The position numbers and the translations under genes were made by a program. Below the pieces are notes generated by a model. The model saw nothing but the letters and a program-made list of their open reading frames with translations, was not told where the DNA came from and did not search any database. Shown here in pieces: positions 55,500 through 64,000 of a DNA stretch of 64,000 nucleotides. The stretch is from Hyphomicrobium facile. GTDB lineage: Bacteria; Pseudomonadota; Alphaproteobacteria; Rhizobiales; Hyphomicrobiaceae. Position 1 is the stretch's first letter. The number at the start of each line of letters is the position of its first letter. Where the stretch lies: the NCBI RefSeq assembly GCF_900116175.1, contig NZ_FPCH01000001.1:870501-934500 (forward strand), given 5' to 3'.

Positions 55500-58472
55500 C
55501 TATTGCCCCAGTCTCTCGAGGAGAGCGGGTACGTGAACCTGATCGGCTTTGTAGTTGCCTGTCAGCGCGTGCATGACGATGTTAATGCCGCCGCGGAACG
55601 CCATTTCGCGCTGCATCTCGCCGCCGGGTACGACCGGGTACATCGGGCGGCCGCGATCGTCGAGCGCCCAGGCGGCTGCAAGATCGTTCGATGTGATCAT
55701 GATGGACGTGACGCCGTCGGAGACGCGCGCCTTGTGCGTATCGGTGTCGTTGTTCGAAATGGCTTCAACCCAGAGCTGGCCGCCATCCCAACGTCCCGGG
55801 AACGTGCGCAACAGATAGAACGACTTCGTCACGACGTGGTTCTCGGGAACGGGTTCCAGACGCGGCACGTCGAGCTTGCTCAAGAGCCGCTGCAGGGCTG
55901 TCCCTCCGCGTCCCGCGAGCGGCAACGTATTGGCGCCGCCCTGACCGTAGTCCCGCGTATCGAATATGATCAGGCCGCCTTCCTTCATGTAGGCGTCGAT
56001 CTTGGCGATCGTCGTGTCGGGAAGGGCTTCGGCGGATTCGAGCACCGGCCAATAGAGGATCGGATAGAAGGCGATCTCATCCTTGGTGATGTCGACGGCG
56101 GCGGGTTCGCCTGGTTCGACGGCGGTTCGGGTCTGAAGAACGCGGCCGAGGCCCTGCAAGCCGGCGCGGCTCGTTTCATCCGTTTCGCGGTCGCCGCTCG
56201 TCACATACGCGAGGGTGACCTTGCTGGTCGCATCGATTGCGGCTTTGTCGGCGGGAGTCGGCGCGCGGCGCACGACGTCCGGCCCCGACTGCTGCGGCTG
56301 CATCGGTGCGAAGTTGTCGAGCTGCGGTATGTCCTGGAAATTCGGCTGGATGTCCTGGGCTTTGCCATCGCCTGCGCCTGCAAATGCAAGTACGGCGAAT
56401 GCAAGCGCGGCAGCACCGGCTGTTGTCGAGTGTCGCGGACGGCGTGAGAACAGCCCGCGGATGCCGCCAGCCTGCAGCAGCATCACGGCGAGGATATCCA
56501 GGAAGAGAAGCATGAGTGCGGCCGAGAGCAATGCAGGTTTCAGCGCCGTGCTTGCCGCGTTGTCATAGCTCAACCGCGTGACGCCTGCCGGCAGCGACGG
56601 GAAGGGTACGAGCGCACTTTTTGCGTTGAGCACATTGAGTGCGCGCGGACTTGCCGACTGGCCATAGTAGCCCGGCGGATGCTCGAAGCTCGGTTTTGCC
56701 GATTGCAGTTCCGATGATTTCAGCGGCTCCGCGGTGGGCGGGGGTGATACGAGCGTGCCGAGGCCGTTGAGCGTTTTCAGCGGTGCAAGGGAGCCGGCGT
56801 CGTTGCGCGGCTTCGCCGCCGCATCGCTGTTCTCGACCTTCGTGCCGTCGCCTTGTCCGGAAGCCGATGCGCCAACCACGCCCATGGTGGAAAGACGGCG
56901 AAGCATTTCGACGAACAAGCCGGAGATCGGAAGATTGGACCAATCGGAATTCGCGGTCACGTGGAAGAGCACCAATCGGCCCTTGCCGCGTTTCGCCGAC
57001 GTGACGAGCGGTGTTCCGTCCTTGAGCCGCGCCCAGATCTCGACGTCCGGCGTGAGTTCGGCGGGGTCCGCGAGAACCTGACGGTTGATCGTCACGTCCT
57101 TTGGAATTGCGAGACCGGAGAACGGGCTGCTCTCATCGAACGGCGCGAGCGGTTGCGGCGACGACCACGACAAGGCGCCGCCGAGCGATCGGCCTCCCGA
57201 GCGCAGCGCGACGGGGAGGAGATCGTCGCCGGCCTTTTCAAGTCTTGGTCCCGCGAAGCGAACGAGCAGGCCGCCGCGGTCGACAAAGTCGGCGACCTTT
57301 TCTGCGGCTTCGCCCGCGAGCGTGCCGATGTCGGCGAGCACGAGCACAGAGACGTTCTGCTTCAGAACGGAATCGAGACCCTGAACGAGGTTTGAATCCT
57401 TCGTGACGACGACATCGGCGTAGGGCTTCAACGCCTTTTGGACATAGTAGAGCGGCGCCAACAGCGGCTGCGCCTCTTCTCGGCTTTCGCCTGACAGAAG
57501 ACCGACGCGGTGCCATTGCGTCATGGCATCGATGAGGCTTACGGCGCCCGCCGACCGTTCACTCGCGATTTCGATGCGGGCGACCTGATTGCGCAATTCG
57601 AGCGGCAGTTCGAACGTTGCCTTCGTGGATGTCGCTCCGGACGCGAGACTGAACGGCGCTTCGCCGAGACGTTCGCCGCGCGCGGAAAACGCGTTGACGG
57701 TGCCCTCGCGTGCGGGCCCTCCGGGCGACAGGACGACGGCTTCGAGCTTGCCCTTTTCGGCGAGGATTGCGACGAGGCCTAAGGCCTCGCGGCCGTTCGT
57801 TTCGTCGAGCACGGCGAAGGTGCCGTTGCCCGACAGGTCTTGGAGTTTCTTCGCAACGTCGCCGACCTCGGATTTGTGGTCGATGCCGTCGTGCAGCCAG
57901 ACGATGCTGGGGTTCTTGACGCCTGCTTCCGACAGCGCCGATTGCAAGGCGGTGAATGCGGCTTCGCGATCGGGGTCGAAGGGTTCGGGCGCCAGTGCGG
58001 CTGCCGTGCTGCGGGCTTCGCCCGGCGGCTCGATCTTGACGCTGTGGAGTTTGCTCGTCGCAGCGGTCGGAACGATGACGACGGGTCGTCCGCCGCTTTC
58101 GGCTTCGCCGATGACGCGCTCGAGCATGTTCGCGCGTTCCGGCCAGCGGGACGCTGCCGCCCAGCCGTTATCGACGAATGCGACGACGGGGCCGGTGCCG
58201 CCGAGGTTCGATCCCTTCGACGGATTGAGAATGGGTTCGGCGAGCGCGAGGATGACGAGCGTTGCGGCGATGAGGCGAATGAGCGTCAGCCACCACGGCG
58301 TTTTCTCGGCGGTCTTCTCATCGTTCTCGAGGCCGACGAGTATGCGCGTCGGCGGAAATTCGACTTGCGTCGGGCGCGGTGGGACGGCACGCAGCAGCCA
58401 ATAGATGACGGGCAGCGTGACGAGGGCCGCAAGCAGCCATGGATTGAGGAACGCGAGCGGGCCGAGGCTCAT
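55500..58472 (-). CDS. DUF4159/BatA-like membrane protein
   Basis: A 990-residue protein. The N-terminus (FLNPWLLAALVTLPVIYWLLR) is the BatA/aerotolerance N-terminal motif; a second helix lies at about 63-80. The middle is a periplasmic vWA-like segment (VAFVDNGWAAASRWPERANML), then helices at about 655-680 and 697-715. The C-terminal part (about 765-990) is a DUF4159 domain with YPILYWPVLESAE, LIIFDTRDYGQGG and AFRGGINIVMHALTGNYKADQVH. It overlaps the DUF58 gene by ATGA and is cotranscribed with the moxR-type gene. Confidence 0.88.
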   Translation of the reverse strand: MSLGPLAFLNPWLLAALVTLPVIYWLLRAVPPRPTQVEFPPTRILVGLENDEKTAEKTPWWLTLIRLIAATLVILALAEPILNPSKGSNLGGTGPVVAFVDNGWAAASRWPERANMLERVIGEAESGGRPVVIVPTAATSKLHSVKIEPPGEARSTAAALAPEPFDPDREAAFTALQSALSEAGVKNPSIVWLHDGIDHKSEVGDVAKKLQDLSGNGTFAVLDETNGREALGLVAILAEKGKLEAVVLSPGGPAREGTVNAFSARGERLGEAPFSLASGATSTKATFELPLELRNQVARIEIASERSAGAVSLIDAMTQWHRVGLLSGESREEAQPLLAPLYYVQKALKPYADVVVTKDSNLVQGLDSVLKQNVSVLVLADIGTLAGEAAEKVADFVDRGGLLVRFAGPRLEKAGDDLLPVALRSGGRSLGGALSWSSPQPLAPFDESSPFSGLAIPKDVTINRQVLADPAELTPDVEIWARLKDGTPLVTSAKRGKGRLVLFHVTANSDWSNLPISGLFVEMLRRLSTMGVVGASASGQGDGTKVENSDAAAKPRNDAGSLAPLKTLNGLGTLVSPPPTAEPLKSSELQSAKPSFEHPPGYYGQSASPRALNVLNAKSALVPFPSLPAGVTRLSYDNAASTALKPALLSAALMLLFLDILAVMLLQAGGIRGLFSRRPRHSTTAGAAALAFAVLAFAGAGDGKAQDIQPNFQDIPQLDNFAPMQPQQSGPDVVRRAPTPADKAAIDATSKVTLAYVTSGDRETDETSRAGLQGLGRVLQTRTAVEPGEPAAVDITKDEIAFYPILYWPVLESAEALPDTTIAKIDAYMKEGGLIIFDTRDYGQGGANTLPLAGRGGTALQRLLSKLDVPRLEPVPENHVVTKSFYLLRTFPGRWDGGQLWVEAISNNDTDTHKARVSDGVTSIMITSNDLAAAWALDDRGRPMYPVVPGGEMQREMAFRGGINIVMHALTGNYKADQVHVPALLERLGQ

Positions 58473-59467
58473 CGAGCGCGCTCCTTGGTTTGGGTCGAAA
58501 CTGCATCCGAGCTCGACGACATCCAGCGATAGCCCGTCGCCGAGCCGTTGAGCCGCATCAGTAGCGACAGCAGAGGTTCGGAAGCCGGACGGTCGGTGTG
58601 ATGCGTGAGAAGCGACCAGCCGAACCGCTTCGCCATCTCGGCGAGTTCGGCGCGATGGGCGGCGAACCGCTCTTGATACTTCTCACGCAGCGTTTCGGCG
58701 CGGTCGGCGACCCAGCGTTGGGCGCCCGATGGCGTCGTGAATTCCGTGCGGCCTTGATAGGGCAGCGTTTCTTCCGCCGGATCGATGACTTGTACGAGAT
58801 GGCCGCCGACGCCGTTACCGGCGTAGCCTTCGAGGCGCTCGCGGATCGCGTGCACGGGGGCGAGAAAATCGCTGAACAGGATCAGGCCGGAAAAGCGATT
58901 GAGACCGGCATTCGGCGGCAGGCTTTTCTGCGTCAGATCCGATTTGGCGTTGACGATGATCGTCTCGGCGATGCGCGTCACGGCGTTGCGGTTCGCGGTG
59001 GGCAGCGTCTGCGCGAGAAGGGCGACGCGTTCGCCGCCGCGCACCAGAAGTTCGGCCGAGGCGAGCGCAAGCACAAGCGCGCGGTCGCGCTTCGTCACGT
59101 TCGACAGATGGCTTTTGAAGTCCATCGACGGCGAGACATCGGGCCAGAGATAGAGCGTGTGCGCCGCTTCCCATTCGCGTTCGCGAACGTAGAGATGATC
59201 GGAGCCCGCGGAGCGCCGCCAGTCGACGAGGCTCGCGTTCTCGCCGGATTGATATTGCCGGAACTGCCAGAACGTCTCGCCGGGGCCTGCGCGCCTGCGC
59301 CCGTGGATGCCTTGCGCGACGGTCGAGGCGATGCGCGCCGCTTCCATAAGCAACTCGGGCATGCGATCGACCAGCGAGACGGCTTCGCGCTCAAGCCCCA
59401 GAACGCGCCGGCTTTCCGCGGTTGGGCCTTGGCTTCCGCCGCTTGTCCGCCCTAGTGGGCTCGCCAT
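58469..59467 (-). CDS. DUF58 protein of the MoxR operon
   Basis: A 332-residue protein of the DUF58 family. GIHGRRRAGPGETFWQFRQYQSGENASLVDWRRSAGSDHL contains the DUF58 signature; the following vWA-like part has LWPDVSPSMDF and LILFSDFLAP. DUF58 proteins act with MoxR ATPases in several operons as substrate or scaffold; molecular role unknown. It starts 8 bp after moxR and overlaps the DUF4159 gene (ATGA), so this is a tight operon. Confidence 0.9.
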   Translation of the reverse strand: MASPLGRTSGGSQGPTAESRRVLGLEREAVSLVDRMPELLMEAARIASTVAQGIHGRRRAGPGETFWQFRQYQSGENASLVDWRRSAGSDHLYVREREWEAAHTLYLWPDVSPSMDFKSHLSNVTKRDRALVLALASAELLVRGGERVALLAQTLPTANRNAVTRIAETIIVNAKSDLTQKSLPPNAGLNRFSGLILFSDFLAPVHAIRERLEGYAGNGVGGHLVQVIDPAEETLPYQGRTEFTTPSGAQRWVADRAETLREKYQERFAAHRAELAEMAKRFGWSLLTHHTDRPASEPLLSLLMRLNGSATGYRWMSSSSDAVSTQTKERAR

Positions 59468-59475
59468 GCGTGCAC

Positions 59476-60474
59476 CTACTCCACGGCCGCTGCGAGACGC
59501 GCGATGATATGAGTGAGGTCTTCGCCTTCGGCGCGCGCGGCGAACGTCAGCGCCATGCGGTGCTTCAGGATCGGCTCGGCGAGCGCGACGACGTCATCGA
59601 CGGACGGCGCGAGGCGGCCATCGATGAGCGCTTTCGCGCGGACCGCGAGCATCAGCGCCTGGCTGGCGCGGGGGCCTGGGCCCCAGGCGACGAAGCGGTC
59701 GGTGTCGCTGTTGGCGCCGGTGCCCGGACGGGCGGAGCGCACGAGTTTCAGGATCGCTTCGACGACCTTGTCCGGCACAGGGATCTGGCGGACGAGGCGC
59801 TGGGTCGCCATCAGCTCCTGCGCGGAGATGACGGCTTCGAGCTTCGGCGTTTCGGTGCCGGTCGTTGCGTAGAGCATGCGGCGCTCGGCGGCGAGATCGG
59901 GATACGAGACGTCGACCTGCAGAAGAAACCGGTCGAGCTGCGCTTCGGGAAGCGGGTACGTGCCTTCCTGTTCGAGCGGGTTCTGGGTCGCGAGCACGTG
60001 GAACGGCGCGGGCGTATCGTGGCGCTGGCCGGCGACGGTGACGTGATGCTCCTGCATCGCCTGCAGCAGCGCCGACTGCGTCTTCGGAGACGCGCGGTTG
60101 ATTTCGTCCGCCATCAGTAGCTGCGTGAAGATCGGACCCTTGATGAAGCGGAACGAGCGGCCGCGGCCGGGCTCGTCCTCCAGCACTTCGGAGCCGATGA
60201 TATCGGACGGCATCAGGTCGGGCGTGAACTGAATGCGCTTGGCGTCGAGCCCCAGCACCTTGCCGAGCGTTTCGACGAGCAGCGTTTTCGCGAGGCCCGG
60301 AACGCCGATGAGCAGCGCGTGTCCGCCTGAGAGGATCGTGATGAGCGTGCGCTCGATCACCTGATCCTGTCCGAAGATGACGGATGCGGCCGCCTTGTGC
60401 GCGCGCTGCACGCGTTCGGCGGCGGCTTCGAGCCGCGGCACGATATCGGTGTGAGTTTCGACGACAGTGCTCAT
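59476..60474 (-). CDS. MoxR-family AAA+ ATPase
   Basis: A 332-residue protein. Walker A is GVPGLAKT (57-64), Walker B LLMADEINRASP; sensor and arginine-finger region ATQNPLEQEGTYPLPEAQLDRF. MoxR ATPases are chaperone-like and work with DUF58 and vWA proteins. It is the first gene of the four-gene set that runs on to the large membrane protein, with the dehydrogenase-like gene possibly fifth. ATG 60474 is chosen because it gives the normal MoxR N-terminus; the frame is open 41 codons upstream. It is divergent from the DUF1285 gene. Confidence 0.93.
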   Translation of the reverse strand: MSTVVETHTDIVPRLEAAAERVQRAHKAAASVIFGQDQVIERTLITILSGGHALLIGVPGLAKTLLVETLGKVLGLDAKRIQFTPDLMPSDIIGSEVLEDEPGRGRSFRFIKGPIFTQLLMADEINRASPKTQSALLQAMQEHHVTVAGQRHDTPAPFHVLATQNPLEQEGTYPLPEAQLDRFLLQVDVSYPDLAAERRMLYATTGTETPKLEAVISAQELMATQRLVRQIPVPDKVVEAILKLVRSARPGTGANSDTDRFVAWGPGPRASQALMLAVRAKALIDGRLAPSVDDVVALAEPILKHRMALTFAARAEGEDLTHIIARLAAAVE

Positions 60475-60662
60475 AAGGGAGGCCTCGTGCGGCAGCTTCT
60501 TTTCATTCTTGGTGGCAAAAACGCCTTGGGAAACAACGGCCGAGGAATGGCGTTCCCGGCGGTGGCGTGAACCTAGACGATCCTGCCCGGCCCTCATAGG
60601 GTCAAGTGAACGTTACGTTAGGATGTTGCACTCTTTGAGGCCCGCGATTGCGCGGAACGTAA

Positions 60663-61301
60663 ATGGCGAATGAAAAATCGGAAGTTAGCCGTCTGAACGT
60701 CGAGTCTGATGCACATCCGTCGCAGCCGTCATCGGGCCTCGAAGCGCTGCTGCGGGCCGCTTCCGAGGGCACAACTCAAGGCGGGGGGCCGGGCGGGGAG
60801 AAGACCGTCAGACCTGTGGAAAAGTGGAACCCGCCCTACTGCGGCGACATCGGCATGAAGATCCGCCGTGACGGCACCTGGATGTATCAGGGCAGTCCGA
60901 TCGGTCGCATCGCGCTCGTGAAGCTCTTCGCCTCGATCCTGCGGAAGGACGACGACGGCCGCACCTATCTCGTGACGCCCGCTGAGAAGGTCGACGTCGA
61001 GGTGGAGGATGCGCCGTTCCTCGCCGTCGAGATGGCGGCGGAAGGCGAGGGCCGCGCGCGGACGATTACGCTTCGAACGAACGTCGACGATGTGGTGACG
61101 GTGGATGCGGAGCATCCGCTGCGGTTCCAGCCGTCAGGGCCTGATGGTGGATTGAAGCCGTATGTGCGTGTGCGTGGGAGACTGGAAGCGCTCTGTACGC
61201 GTGCGGTTTATGCGGAGTTGGTGCAGCTTGCGGAGGCGGGTGACGGTGGTGGGGAAGAGGTTGGTGTGTGGAGTGGGGGGAAGTGGTGGGGGATGGGGTG
61301 A
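60663..61301 (+). CDS. DUF1285 protein
   Basis: A 212-residue cytoplasmic protein. VEKWNPPYCGDIGMKIRRDGTWMYQGSPIGR is the DUF1285 start; FASILRKDDDGRTYLVTPAEKV and GVWSGGKWWGMG complete the family pattern. Function unknown. In many Hyphomicrobiales it sits opposite a moxR-type operon, as here, and is followed by a CoA pyrophosphatase and a CCA-adding enzyme, which are absent here. The last 100 bp are very G-rich on the coding strand. Confidence 0.9.
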   Translation: MANEKSEVSRLNVESDAHPSQPSSGLEALLRAASEGTTQGGGPGGEKTVRPVEKWNPPYCGDIGMKIRRDGTWMYQGSPIGRIALVKLFASILRKDDDGRTYLVTPAEKVDVEVEDAPFLAVEMAAEGEGRARTITLRTNVDDVVTVDAEHPLRFQPSGPDGGLKPYVRVRGRLEALCTRAVYAELVQLAEAGDGGGEEVGVWSGGKWWGMG

Positions 61302-61304
61302 GCG

Positions 61305-62207
61305 CTAGGTATTTGGGGCCAGGAAGTAGATGGGAGTGAGGGGTAGACGCTCGCGAGCGAGGTCGGTCAGTTTGGGATAGAATTCCGTCCATAAATCAAC
61401 AAGCCGCTCGAGATCGATGAGAGTGATCTTACGCCGCTCTTGCATCCGCGCAAAATCCTCGGCATCACGCGTAAATCCGCCGACAGCCACGAACAATCCT
61501 GCGTCATCTTCATTGACCAAAGATACGAAGGCGCGGACGCCGTCGGCGTTTATACGTTGCTGTTGGCGCTTTACCTGCACCTTTATTCGCGGTGGTCGTG
61601 TGCCAAGCGGATCCGGATACGCCACTATATCCAACCCACCATCCTTGCCAGGTGGTGCAATCCACGATGCGTAATAACCCATTGCTTTCAGTAAATCAGC
61701 GACGAGCCTTTGAAATTCATAAGGATCCATTAATCCGACGTGAGACTCGATCTCCGTCCAAGCCTGTTCCTCCGCTTGCTCGAAAGTGATGCTCGATGAT
61801 TTGTCGACCGCATCATCGAGGACATCCGAAGAAAATTCATCAGTGTCATTCGCCGCGCTCGATTGGTTCTTTTTCCACATGCGATACAGGCGAACGGCTT
61901 CTTTATAGAAGGCTTCTGGGTCTGGCAGCTCCCTATATGCGCCCAGCCCAGCATCGGTTAAAGACCAATTGCCCTTATGCTTTAAGAGCCAGCCGGCTTT
62001 CACGCAGTCGACGGTTGCAAAGCGGACGATCTTGTCAAACCTCCGACTGCCGGAGTCATACATTCCCGCCTCATAATCCGTGAGTTGAATGCTATCAGCG
62101 AGACGGTCGAGGGCTTGCCGAGCCGGCAATCCTTCAGGCGCCGTTATCAATATTTCAAAAAGCTTGCGAAGTAATTCCCCCGTTCGTTTACGCGTAATTT
62201 CCGCCAT
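61305..62207 (-). CDS. Mrr-type restriction endonuclease
   Basis: A 300-residue protein. The N-terminal part (about 1-100) resembles the winged-helix Mrr_N domain. The C-terminal part (about 155-290) is an Mrr catalytic domain: MDPYEFQRLVADLLKAMGY, GKDGGLDIVAY with catalytic Asp, and IKVQVKRQ giving the D-(Q/E)xK active site. Such enzymes cleave modified DNA or act as part of defence. AAGGAATTGG precedes ATG 62207. Codon use is AT-richer than the surroundings. Convergent with the DUF1285 gene. Confidence 0.9.
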   Translation of the reverse strand: MAEITRKRTGELLRKLFEILITAPEGLPARQALDRLADSIQLTDYEAGMYDSGSRRFDKIVRFATVDCVKAGWLLKHKGNWSLTDAGLGAYRELPDPEAFYKEAVRLYRMWKKNQSSAANDTDEFSSDVLDDAVDKSSSITFEQAEEQAWTEIESHVGLMDPYEFQRLVADLLKAMGYYASWIAPPGKDGGLDIVAYPDPLGTRPPRIKVQVKRQQQRINADGVRAFVSLVNEDDAGLFVAVGGFTRDAEDFARMQERRKITLIDLERLVDLWTEFYPKLTDLARERLPLTPIYFLAPNT

Positions 62208-62370
62208 CAGCCAATTCCTTGCCGTCCATTTCCTGCGCGCAATCTAGTTGATTCTGTCGTTCATAGGCCGCCGATGTGGGCTTTCAAGATAAAACCAGCA
62301 TGCATCGCGGGAGACGGAACCCAAATTTGCCAGTAGACAAAGCTGATGGCCGATTTGGGCGTCCGCAATA

Positions 62371-63021
62371 CTAAGAACCTGTATCTTCGTCTAGTATAGT
62401 GCCTAGTATGCTACCGGGGAGGTTCGGTCGTGGACGAAAATGAACCAAGCCACGTTCCTCATCTGGGTCTAATCCGGCTCGGCGAATTGCGCTGAAGATG
62501 CGCGCCTCCACCCAGTCGGCACCTTCCTTGAGCAGATCGAGTGAGTTGCGACCCTCAAATGGTCCCCCCTTCATTAATAGTATGGGACGAGCACCATCCT
62601 CATCCAGAGTAAGGAGCGACAAGTTGGGGGCGCGAAACGTTCCATCGGGCTTCATCCAAGCTTCGTAGGCGCCCCACTCGTATTGGTGTAGGATATTGTC
62701 TCTCTCTTTTCTGAGGAAATCCCAGAATATGGCGTGCTCATTTTGTTGAACCCTAATCAAGTTCCATTCGGCCGCTATTTCATCTCTGATCTGTTTAGGC
62801 AGGCATGATTGTTGATCGGCCCGAAAAAGATCAATTGCTGTCCTGAGTATGGTGCAAGTCCCAATCCATATTATCTTCCATTCATGGAGGAAGAACTTTG
62901 CGGAGGTGAGCTGCTCATCGAGATGCCGGATGCCGCGGCGGCCGTCAGAAAGCGCTCGGTAAGACGACAAGAAATACTTCGCCGGAAGGTAGTTGTTCAG
63001 ATACTTTGTCGGAACCGTCAT
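62371..63021 (-). CDS. Hypothetical helical protein, possible HEPN domain
   Basis: A 216-residue protein without a clear family. Its middle (about 45-130) is helical (KIIWIGTCTILRTAIDLF, IRDEIAAEWNLIRVQQNEHA) and ends with LRKERDNILHQYEW, which contains RDNILH, an R-X4-H motif as in HEPN nucleases. The base composition is lower in GC than its neighbours, like the Mrr gene downstream. A defence role next to Mrr is inferred from context only. The ribosome binding site is weak (GAAAGA). Confidence 0.6.
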   Translation of the reverse strand: MTVPTKYLNNYLPAKYFLSSYRALSDGRRGIRHLDEQLTSAKFFLHEWKIIWIGTCTILRTAIDLFRADQQSCLPKQIRDEIAAEWNLIRVQQNEHAIFWDFLRKERDNILHQYEWGAYEAWMKPDGTFRAPNLSLLTLDEDGARPILLMKGGPFEGRNSLDLLKEGADWVEARIFSAIRRAGLDPDEERGLVHFRPRPNLPGSILGTILDEDTGS

Positions 63022-63766
63022 GTCTTTCGATACGATCTTGTCTGCAGTCTGTGTCTCAATGGATGAAATGTTTAGGACGCTATAACAAATAAGTTGTCGA
63101 TCGCCGTATTTGGAATACCTGTCGCAAACACTTGTCCACCGAACAATAATGCGCCCCGTTGCTCCGAGTGACCGAAAATAAACACCGTCAATCCGCCCTG
63201 CGCTGCGCGTTGCCTGGATCCCGGCCTTCGCCGGGATGATGGTGGGGAAGCAGTGCCGCCTTAACTGCGTTTCGGGATGACGGGGTCAAAAAAACTTATC
63301 CCCGCTCTCGTCCGTGCCCGCATAGTTCTCCGCATCTTGCCACGCTGACAAAGGGCATGAGCTCGTGCCGCGAGACGTGTGTGGTGAAGAGCATGCGGGG
63401 TCGCGCGGAGAAATCGGTATGCCGCGGGTTCGCTGCCTGCTGCGCGCGGGCCTCTCAGGAGGCAGCGCAGTGAAACGCCGCTCGAAAGGAGATGCGGGGG
63501 CGGATGGCGGGTTCGACGGCTCAGGGATCGCCTCACAGCGATTCGCACTCATACGAGAGGCGCCGGACGCAAGGGCCGGAGCCGAGGCGGAGAGTTGGCA
63601 TGCGCGGGGCGGCATCGGTCCGCATCCCCAATCCAACTGCAAAGAGCGAGGCCGCGTCGCCCCGTCCCTTTGTTGTTTTGTGCAACCGGGTCCGCTTCGC
63701 GGAGCCGGATGGATGCGCATGTCTATCGCCTCTGCCCTTAGCGAAACGCAAGCTTGTGGACAGGGT
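63022..63766. other. Gap with a dispersed repeat and no convincing gene
   Basis: About 745 bp. A copy of the GATCCCGGCCTTCGCCGGGA element lies at 63213-63240. Frames on both strands are open over 63286-63781, but they lack binding sites and their peptides (Arg/Pro-rich) are of the type produced by dispersed intergenic sequences in Hyphomicrobiales. I see no gene or RNA to support. Confidence 0.5.
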
Positions 63767-64000
63767 CTATTCCCTGCGTGAGCGCGGTGGTTTTCCCTTC
63801 ACAAGCATCGCCTCGAATGTGAATTGCTGCGTGAGGGTGATGGGGCTCAGGCTGACCTTTGGCGGGATTGGAGGAAAAGGCGCAGCCCGGTCGAGTGCGG
63901 CTGCGGCGGCATCGTCGAGTATTTTGAAGCCCGAGCCTGATACGACCTCTCGCGACAAGAGCTTGCCGTCGAGACCGATTACAAAGCGCATGACGACAGC
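63767..64000 (-). CDS. Protein with TonB-like C-terminus, 5' truncated
   Basis: The frame runs off the window end; 77 residues are visible. VVMRFVIGLDGKLLSREVVSGSGFKILDDAAAAAL and FPPIPPKV are the pattern of a TonB-type C-terminal domain, as in energy transducers that link the inner membrane to outer-membrane receptors. The N-terminal anchor and Pro-rich part must lie beyond base 64000. No exbBD is visible in the window. Confidence 0.85.
   Translation of the reverse strand, partial: AVVMRFVIGLDGKLLSREVVSGSGFKILDDAAAAALDRAAPFPPIPPKVSLSPITLTQQFTFEAMLVKGKPPRSRRE

Noticed and set aside
63286-63781. Overlapping ORFs of 138-144 residues on both strands
   Set aside because: No ribosome binding sites, Arg/Pro-rich translations, and adjacency to a dispersed repeat; best seen as non-coding.

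Overview
The window is a high-GC alphaproteobacterial chromosome segment. The complete tol-pal cluster followed by tilS and ftsH, the SerC variant, two RlpA paralogues, a bactofilin, a DUF1217 repeat protein and a lanthanide-type (XoxF) methanol dehydrogenase cluster together point to a methylotrophic member of the Hyphomicrobiales, most likely Hyphomicrobium or a close relative. This is inferred from gene content only; no rRNA or other marker is present.

Layout. 1-12.6 kb (+): a 5'-truncated phosphoesterase, then ybgC-tolQ-tolR-tolA-tolB, two tandem micro-lipoproteins ending at a strong terminator, pal, a second OmpA-like periplasmic protein, cpoB, tilS and ftsH (terminator at 12634). This block builds the Tol-Pal trans-envelope machine used in outer-membrane constriction, with tRNA-Ile lysidine synthesis and membrane proteolysis appended. 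12.7-18.4 kb: folP and glmM, separated by an APC permease and a ParA ATPase with a partner protein (all three minus). 18.6-20.6 kb: two outer-membrane beta-barrel genes. 20.7-26 kb: serC, a MuiA-family gene, purA and a YdcF-like gene. 26.2-29.3 kb: xoxF-xoxJ-xoxG, a PQQ/lanthanide methanol dehydrogenase with its periplasmic accessory protein and cytochrome c. 29.5-38.4 kb: mixed accessory and regulatory genes (a 24-residue membrane peptide coupled to a membrane protein, the DUF1217 protein, GNAT, a degenerate Nudix protein, a phosphoesterase, a patatin, an XRE regulator, an LprI-like protein). 38.4-47.8 kb: two rlpA paralogues, chrA, corA, small secreted proteins, a bactofilin, a polysaccharide deacetylase and small membrane or Cys-rich proteins. 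47.8-50.9 kb: thiC (minus) under a TPP riboswitch, then a cluster of dispersed palindromic repeats; one related GC-rich palindrome lies in frame inside thiC. 50.9-61.3 kb: a phospholipase C-like/DUF4332 fusion, a dehydrogenase-like protein, and a MoxR-DUF58-DUF4159-membrane protein operon diverging from a DUF1285 gene. 61.3-63.8 kb: a probable accessory island with an Mrr-type restriction endonuclease and a possible HEPN protein, then about 0.75 kb without a convincing gene. The window ends inside a gene with a TonB-like C-terminus.

Most interesting: the twin 23-residue mature lipoproteins between tolB and pal; the palindromic element carried in frame by thiC; the Mrr/HEPN-like pair; the orphan ParA with an acidic partner; a 25-codon ORF with a near-ideal ribosome binding site and its own terminator (46.3 kb); and the tandem RlpA pair in which one copy lacks the expected catalytic Glu.
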